This document shows, piece after piece, positions 58,343-64,000 of a stretch of DNA of 64,000 bases. Position numbers and translations under genes: made by a program. Under the pieces are notes generated by a model. That model was not told the origin of the DNA, ran no database searches, and worked only from the letters and a program-made list of their open reading frames with translations. This DNA is from Sporocytophaga sp. (GTDB taxonomy: Bacteria; Bacteroidota; Bacteroidia; Cytophagales; Cytophagaceae), in assembly GCA_024707265.1 (NCBI GenBank), contig JANQAB010000009.1, positions 558,001-622,000 of the forward strand. The letters are read 5' to 3'. The number at the start of each line of letters is the position of its first letter. Within the stretch, counting starts at the first letter, position 1.

Positions 58343-59765
58343 TTACTTCTTTTTCCCCTGATCATGCTTTATTGAATTCGCGATAATCTCCTCAGCCTGC
58401 TCATAAGAAACCCTTTTAGCTATAATCTCCTGCTTATCATTAAGAATATAAAGAACAGGAGTTGCATAGATATCATATTTATCTCGGAAGTTTACCGTAT
58501 GATCCGGATCATAAACGTTTGTCCAGGCAAGGTCATTTTTTCTGGATGAAATTTACCCAGTCCTTGTACTTTCTGTCAATATTCACTGCATATACCGACA
58601 ATCCTTTGTCTTTATATTTCAGGTAAACTTCGTAAAGTTTAGGAGTGGTTTTCTGACAATGGCCGCAGTTTGGGTCCCAGAAGTATACAAAGGTGTATTT
58701 TGACTTCTGATCACGTAGTCTGCGGTAAGTTCCTGTTGAATCTTTAAGCATCAGATCAGGAGCTTTTTTACCAAGTAAAAGAGGCTCAAGGATCTGAGCT
58801 CTTTGTACAATTTTAGCCAGTGTTTCTTTGTCCACCCAATACGCTTTTCCCGTTTTATAGTATTTATTTACCATATGCACAAAAACTGCATCGGCTCCCA
58901 TCAGCTGAGAAGTTTCATGTTTGGTAGTAATATACCACACAGTGTATTTGAAAACTTCTTTGTTTGCTTCCGACTTTTTAACAAGATTATCTGCAGCGGC
59001 ATTAATAGAATCTACATTAGGATAAACAAGATTTTCAAAGTACTCTTTTAATTTTTCGTGATAAACAGGAGTTTTGGTTATTCTATCATCGGAGAAATCA
59101 ATGTTGTCAAAATAGTGGTCTTTATAAAATCTGTAGGTAAACAGGGAATCTCCTTTGGCTTTTGCTGCTGCTTCATCTGCCGGTGAAACCTCTATCGGCA
59201 TCATTGCCTTAAAGAGTTTTGCTACAAAAGTTTTAGGGTTATTATTAATGATACTTAGTCTGTAATCATTTATTTCTTTGCTTACAGCCTTCATTTTGTC
59301 CTTAATGTCAGTAGTATCTTTTTTGTTTTTAGCATCAGCAAGGCTTTTCTGAAGCTTACTCATCTCTTCTCCTTTAGGATTAAGAAATTTCAGATATTCG
59401 TAAAACAATGTGTTTTCCGTCGATCCTGTAACTTTCATGTTTTTTACATAGTCGGCAGTATCGGTTTCCATGGCGAATTTCTGTTCGTTGATGAGTACTT
59501 CGAAGTATCTTTTATCCGGAAGCACGACGAGATAAATGCCACCCTCCAGAGGAGTGGTACCCTCGAAAGTAAAGTTTCCTTTGGAATCAACCTTTGCGGT
59601 GTCTTTCAAATATTGCTTGTCCCCGAAGTGATAAGCAAGGAGGCATGTGGTATCTTTAATGCCCTTCACTTTTAACTTAATGGAATAAGCAGGAGGCGTT
59701 CCACCTGCAAACGCATTGACAACGAACAGGGAGAACAATAAAAGTAATGTGTTTCTAACTCGCAT
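58343..59765 (-). CDS. DUF4369/thioredoxin-like periplasmic oxidoreductase (frameshifted near C-terminus)
   Basis: Signal peptide MRVRNTLLLLFSLFVVNAFA. A DUF4369-like first domain (LKVKGIKDTTCLLAYHFG), a helical DUF5106-like middle and a thioredoxin fold with the CxxC site in WDPNCGHCQK. The frame stops early at 58533 (NFIQKK). Removing one A from the A6 run (58536-58541) restores the family ending: NDLAWTNVYDPDH, ATPVLYILNDKQE, to a stop at 58343. The full protein is about 474 residues and probably moves thiol or disulfide electrons in the periplasm. Confidence 0.82.
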
Positions 59766-60120
59766 AGTTAATATAAATCATATTTATTGAACGCAAAATT
59801 AATAATAGTGCTTTACGAAAAAAGGGTTTATTCCCTAAACGCTATCTTTATGAATTGTTTTGGATTTGAAATGACATTTTTTATGCCATAATAACTATGT
59901 TATCCAGGCTAGTCGTATTTTTTCTGTAGTCATTTTGGTATCAAGCAATACCAACATAACAAAGTGAAAAATTGGTAAACATAACTTTTGTAGCCGAATG
60001 TTCATCGTTTACTATACGACCTATTTAAATGGCATATTTAACTCTTAATGAGAGTTTTGGTGTATTGGTAACAACTAAAAAGTGGCCTGGATAAGATTTT
60101 TGAGTAAAACGCACACTAAT
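59766..60120. other. intergenic stretch, promoter of the thioredoxin-like gene
   Basis: On the minus strand TAATTTTG (59796-59803 region) fits TAnnTTTG about 30 bases before the gene at 59765. No coding frame was found in the rest. It lies upstream of the leftward thioredoxin-like gene and downstream of the leftward YtfE-like gene, with no terminator seen. Confidence 0.35.
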
Positions 60121-60849
60121 TCAATTCTTTAAAATATTGTTCAGCTCTTTTTCCAGTTTAAGGGCAAGAGGAATAAGTATTTCATCTTCAACCATGGAGT
60201 GTTTCTGAAGGTCCTGAGAAAAAATCTCCAGCTGAATCAAAAATATTCTGTAAGCCATTACCGGTTCCCGTTGATTTGCTGCGGCAAGTATGATTTCTTT
60301 GATGCTTTCAAGTCCTTTTTCATGGTCATCGTGACTGTGAATGAAGGTTGAAATGGAATATTTGCTCAGTTTGCTGTGGACATCGAACTTAAATCCCTGA
60401 AGCTTTGTGGATTGAAGATATTCTATATAAGGAAAAAGTTCAAGCTCTTCTTCCCAGATGTGCTTGATAAGGTCTTCTTTATAAGTAAGAAAAAGTGACC
60501 CGGAATGTACGAGAGAGGGAGAGCCGGGTGCATATTCCCTAATAAGATTTTCTATGGAAAGCTCAATTTCCGGAAGTTTTTTGCTTAGATAATACTCATG
60601 GGTCTTTTTCAGATAGTTGAGTATAGAGGTGAGGCTAAATGCCATGAGCTCCTCTGTAGGAAAATCTGTATTCTCATCAAAAGCTTTCAGAATGCCAATT
60701 ACAAAATCCGGATTCTCTCCATTTAAAAGACAGGCTTGCTGCACACTCACATTCCAGGAGGGCAGCTTAAAATTAAATCTCTCTACTACACTTTGCAGAA
60801 GCCTGTTTTGAGAAATTATGTCTTTTAAAGGGGTGTCTTTTGTAATCAT
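60121..60849 (-). CDS. YtfE/ScdA-like iron-sulfur repair di-iron protein
   Basis: 242 residues: an N-terminal ScdA_N-like region and a C-terminal hemerythrin-like part with the iron-binding pattern in IWEEELELFPYIEYL, FIHSHDDHEKGLE and KHSMVEDEILIPLALK. The family repairs iron-sulfur clusters after nitrosative or oxidative stress. Unlike typical relatives, the N-terminal domain has no cysteine pair (only a single Cys in QQACLLNGEN), so its action may differ. It stands alone and its upstream region shows no clear regulator site. Confidence 0.75.
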   Translation of the reverse strand: MITKDTPLKDIISQNRLLQSVVERFNFKLPSWNVSVQQACLLNGENPDFVIGILKAFDENTDFPTEELMAFSLTSILNYLKKTHEYYLSKKLPEIELSIENLIREYAPGSPSLVHSGSLFLTYKEDLIKHIWEEELELFPYIEYLQSTKLQGFKFDVHSKLSKYSISTFIHSHDDHEKGLESIKEIILAAANQREPVMAYRIFLIQLEIFSQDLQKHSMVEDEILIPLALKLEKELNNILKN

Positions 60850-61134
60850 TTCCGTTAATGATAATTAAACTTTAACCATCCCAACAGAAGCCGAAGCTGC
60901 TCCCTGAGTCTATTTTTTGAAGAAATTTATTCAAACATTCTATTGAAGTAGACTCCCGGTATGAGGTACTTTTCTCTAAATTTAAACAAATAAAGCCTTC
61001 TGTAAAATAAATCCTTTTATAATCTTTTTTCCTGCCATTACATTTCGATGAAGAATGTTCCTGGTTCGGACTTTAAAATGATTTTCATTCAAAGATCATA
61101 AAATCAATCTATTATACTGATGGAAATCATTTTT

Positions 61135-63315
61135 TTATAAGTTTTTTTCGATAAAGTCACTCATCTTTTTATACAAATGGAACCGGGTATAACCTCCGTA
61201 AATCCCATGGTTCTTGTTGGTATAATATAATAACTCAAATTGCTTATTGCTGTTTACCAAAGCATCGGTCATCATCATTGAATTCTGAACATGAACATTG
61301 TCATCCGCAGTTCCATGTACCAGCAGGTAGTTACCTTTTAGTTTTGCTGTATGGCTTAAAGGAGAATAGTTGTCATAACCTTCCGGATTTTCCTGTGGAA
61401 GCCCAAGGTAGCGTTCTGTATAAATGGTATCGTAAAATCTCCAGTTGGTAACAGGGGCTACTGCAATACCGGTCTTAAAATAATCTGCTCCCAGGGTCAT
61501 GGCGAGTGAAGAAAGATAACCTCCATAACTCCAGCCAAAAATTCCTATGCGGTTGCCGTCGACATAGTTGAGGTTAGAAATGTATTTTGCCGAGGAAATA
61601 AGGTCTTCGGTTTCATATTTCCCAAGGCTTTTCTGGGTGATCTTTTTTATTGAAGCTCCTCTTCCTCCGCAACCTCTTGGATCCACGCTGACGATGATGT
61701 AGCCTTTTGCAGCCAAAGCCTGAAACCAGTAGTAGTTGGGGCCCATCCACTCATTTTTTACTGTCTGGTAACCCGGACCTCCATAAACATAAAACAAAAC
61801 CGGTAACTTTTTGCCGGTTGCATTCTCTTTAGGCTTAATCATCCAACCATCAAAGGTGTCTCCGTTTGCAGATTTAAACTGAAAAAAATCAGGCTCAATA
61901 ATGGAGAAAGCAGCCATCCGTTTCAGTAATTCCTTATTTTCTGTAACCGGACGGACCTCTTTCCCTGATTTATTGAATATGGAAGTTACATGAGGAGTGC
62001 TGATGGTACTAAAGATGTCCAAATAGAAATTCTTATTGGAGCTCATTTCTATATCATGAGTTCCTTTACCCGAACTTATTTGTTTTTTGTTCTTCCCATC
62101 GAAACCGATTACATAAAATTGCCTTTCTAATGGTGAAGCTTCAGTAGAGGTATAATAAACTTTTTGTATGCTTTCTTCAATTCCTGAAATTTTTTCTACT
62201 TCCCAATTGCCGCAGGTAATCTGCCGAACTTCTTTTCCTTCAAGGTTATAGAGGTAAATGTGTCTGAATCCTGATTTTTCGCTGGTTAAAATAAAGTGTT
62301 TGTTGTCGGCGAGGTAGGTCAGGTTGTCATTGATTTCAATATAAGTGTCAGATTTTTCTTCGTATCCGGTATTAATTTTTCCAGTGGTAACATCAGCATG
62401 CAGAATCTCCATGTGATTTTGCAATCTGTTCATTCTTATGAAGCTTATCACAGAAGGGTTTTTGGTCCATTGAAGCCTCGGAATGTATAGGTCTTTTCCT
62501 TTGCCGGAGAAAATCTCCTTGATTTTATTTTCCTCTGTGAAGTAACATGATACGCTAAGCTCCGAGTTTTTTTCACCGGCTTTAGGATATTTGAATCTAT
62601 AATCCGTAGGATACAAACCATCCCAAAGTTGCATATTGTACTCTTTAACATCCGATTCATCAAAAGTCAGGTAAGCTATTTTTTTACTGTCTTCTGACCA
62701 GGAGAAAGCTTTGGTTATTTCAAATTCTTCTTCATACACCCAATCTGTACTGCCGTTAATGATTTTATTGATCATTCCGGTATAGGTGATTCGGGTCTCT
62801 TTTACGTCTGAGAAAGAGGTAATGTACAGATCATTATTTTTCACATATGCTATTTTCTTTCCATCCGGTGAAAAAGTAGGATAAGAAATTTTTTCTGATG
62901 AGGAGAGTGGAGTAGCTTTTTTAGTGGAAAGATTAACAAGATAAAAGATACTTTTTGAGGATCTTCTGTATATTGGTTCTCTTGCTGAGGCAAGGAGGAG
63001 CATGCTTTCGTCAGGACTAAAAAAATATTCTTCTATATTTATCTGAGGCTGAATAGTTAATTCGGAAGAAGTGATGATGGTCTTTACTTCTTTTCCATTT
63101 TTGGCATCAAATTGGATAACGCGCTGAGTTGTGCCGTCGTTGACCAGTTCGGTATAGTAAGAGTCATTTTTCATCCAGGTAAACCCTTGAGGAGTTTCCG
63201 GCCGAAATGTGCCTTTGAGCCAGATGTCTTCTATGCCAATTGGTTTTTTTAACTGTGAATAAGTTAAGGAGTGAGTGAAAAATATTAAAGTGATTACAAA
63301 AAATCTTTTTAACAT
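61135..63315 (-). CDS. dipeptidyl-peptidase IV-type (S9B) prolyl oligopeptidase family protein
   Basis: 726 residues with a signal peptide ending LTYSQLKK. The N-terminal two-thirds are a DPP-IV beta-propeller (SPDGKKIAYVKNN, ITRTS-like blocks); the C-terminal third is the alpha/beta-hydrolase peptidase: Ser in GWSYGGYLSS, Asp in HGTADDNVHVQN and His in NKNHGIYGG. It removes N-terminal dipeptides from peptides in the periplasm. The gene is complete and ends near 61135. Confidence 0.9.
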   Translation of the reverse strand: MLKRFFVITLIFFTHSLTYSQLKKPIGIEDIWLKGTFRPETPQGFTWMKNDSYYTELVNDGTTQRVIQFDAKNGKEVKTIITSSELTIQPQINIEEYFFSPDESMLLLASAREPIYRRSSKSIFYLVNLSTKKATPLSSSEKISYPTFSPDGKKIAYVKNNDLYITSFSDVKETRITYTGMINKIINGSTDWVYEEEFEITKAFSWSEDSKKIAYLTFDESDVKEYNMQLWDGLYPTDYRFKYPKAGEKNSELSVSCYFTEENKIKEIFSGKGKDLYIPRLQWTKNPSVISFIRMNRLQNHMEILHADVTTGKINTGYEEKSDTYIEINDNLTYLADNKHFILTSEKSGFRHIYLYNLEGKEVRQITCGNWEVEKISGIEESIQKVYYTSTEASPLERQFYVIGFDGKNKKQISSGKGTHDIEMSSNKNFYLDIFSTISTPHVTSIFNKSGKEVRPVTENKELLKRMAAFSIIEPDFFQFKSANGDTFDGWMIKPKENATGKKLPVLFYVYGGPGYQTVKNEWMGPNYYWFQALAAKGYIIVSVDPRGCGGRGASIKKITQKSLGKYETEDLISSAKYISNLNYVDGNRIGIFGWSYGGYLSSLAMTLGADYFKTGIAVAPVTNWRFYDTIYTERYLGLPQENPEGYDNYSPLSHTAKLKGNYLLVHGTADDNVHVQNSMMMTDALVNSNKQFELLYYTNKNHGIYGGYTRFHLYKKMSDFIEKNL

Positions 63316-63499
63316 AATTTTAATAAGTTATTGTTTCTTTGCGGAGATTTAAAACAAAATAAGAATCAAACGGTTTAAAAATAGGCAATTTTTATGGCAA
63401 GTTTTGAAACATTTTCCCAGAACAGGAGTAACAGAAAAAGTTATATATTTACCATTAAAACATTTTAAACTTAAAACAATCAAACAATTTTCAATTCCT

Positions 63500-64000
63500 A
63501 TGAAAAAAATTTTCAGATTATTTTCTTTAGCTGCACTGTCTGCAGTTCTTTTGACAAGTTGCGGTGATGATACCGAACCGACACCAGATACAAATCCGGA
63601 TGCTAAAGTGTTTGAACTTGCATTGAATGACAATAGCAAGGAAACAAAAATAGAAGGTGTTGTTTCTACAAGTGATGGTACTGCTAAAATCAGATTAAAC
63701 GTTGTAAGTACAACGGATTTGGATCAAATCTTTATTCTGAAATCTCAGGACAATGGTGATTTGACACCATATATAGTTTCGACAATTACAACAGCCGATG
63801 GCAAAACATTTAATGGGGGTACTAACGGTAATTACTCCTTAAAAGTACCAGGAAGCACTAAAAGTTTTGTTATAGATATTCCAGTAAACATCAGATCTTC
63901 TTCTTCTGCGGTTACAGATGTTTATTCAATCTGGATTACAAATGGAACAGGTGCTTTCACTATTCCTACAAAAAAGAAAGTTCTTGGAATCGGTACTGTA
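63500..64000 (+). CDS. hypothetical SPII lipoprotein, partial at right edge
   Basis: From the ATG at 63500: MKKIFRLFSLAALSAVLLTSC, a clear lipoprotein signal. The mature part starts GDDTEPTPDTNPDAKVFEL and has a beta-rich region (NDNSKETKIEGVVSTSDG, TDLDQIFILKS). The frame is open to the end of the window, so the C-terminus is missing. It is divergent from the peptidase gene. No family was recognised. Confidence 0.7.
   Translation, partial: MKKIFRLFSLAALSAVLLTSCGDDTEPTPDTNPDAKVFELALNDNSKETKIEGVVSTSDGTAKIRLNVVSTTDLDQIFILKSQDNGDLTPYIVSTITTADGKTFNGGTNGNYSLKVPGSTKSFVIDIPVNIRSSSSAVTDVYSIWITNGTGAFTIPTKKKVLGIGTV

Noticed and set aside
1-64000. CRISPR arrays, rRNA, tRNA, riboswitches and complete insertion sequences
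   Set aside because: No regularly spaced direct repeats, no tRNA cloverleaf or rRNA sequence, no known aptamer and no transposase gene could be recognised by reading.

Overview
The window is AT-rich and compactly coded. It looks like a chromosome segment of a Bacteroidota member of the Cytophagales type (Sporocytophaga/Cytophaga-like). That placement is an inference from family content, not a match: several proteins end in a type IX secretion (T9SS) sorting domain starting with a YPNPA-like motif, there are many short SPII lipoproteins of the MKK...C type, several starts are preceded by TAnnTTTG promoter elements, and there are large PAS/GAF hybrid histidine kinases. No rRNA, tRNA, CRISPR array or complete insertion sequence was seen.

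Layout. 1-3963: a lipocalin-like lipoprotein cut by the left edge, an AI-2E-type permease, an MltF-like lytic transglycosylase and a DUF2231 membrane protein. 4108-11174: a signalling cassette with translational overlaps (sensor hybrid kinase, CheR, receiver-less CheB, receiver-PAS kinase). 11348-15109: a secreted subtilase with two PA14-like domains. 15412-23465: an Rnk/GreA-like factor, a zinc-ribbon protein, lipoproteins, a DUF1761 protein, a drug-type ABC exporter, a KilA-N protein with a small membrane protein, and a metallophosphoesterase. 23469-24277: a divergent HxlR/DoxX pair with a palindromic operator. 24451-33496: a LamG cargo protein, a TerB-like protein, a flavin oxidoreductase, an ABC exporter, surface proteins and an outer-membrane barrel. 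33590-38460: a duplicated carbohydrate-binding-like T9SS gene behind topB, with a relic of the topB 3' end between the copies. 38854-48339: two large sensor kinases, an FMN reductase, a tail-collar protein and a subtilase-CUB protein. 48581-53220: a giant Ig/cadherin-like cargo protein and a YD-repeat-like lipoprotein. 53337-56108: a rhomboid protease, then a small locus of two paralogous 64-65 aa proteins flanking two HTH regulators. 56174-64000: a HAD phosphatase, MarC, a thioredoxin-like periplasmic protein, a YtfE-like di-iron protein, a DPP-IV-type peptidase and a lipoprotein cut by the right edge.

The most important caution is that twelve single-base frameshifts, mostly in runs of A or T (one in G, two at less clear sites), split or mis-end eleven otherwise intact genes. 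These include topB (twice), an ABC exporter, a subtilase, a thioredoxin-fold protein and a flavin oxidoreductase. The pattern fits homopolymer errors in a draft assembly better than real decay, so I give merged coordinates and say where the shift lies.

The best candidates for something undescribed are the small-protein/HTH locus (54307-56108) with an 11+11 bp perfect inverted repeat in its divergent promoter, the topB-tail/T9SS-gene tandem duplication, a 22-bp perfect palindrome at 21924-21945, and a REP-like double palindrome at 58138-58187.
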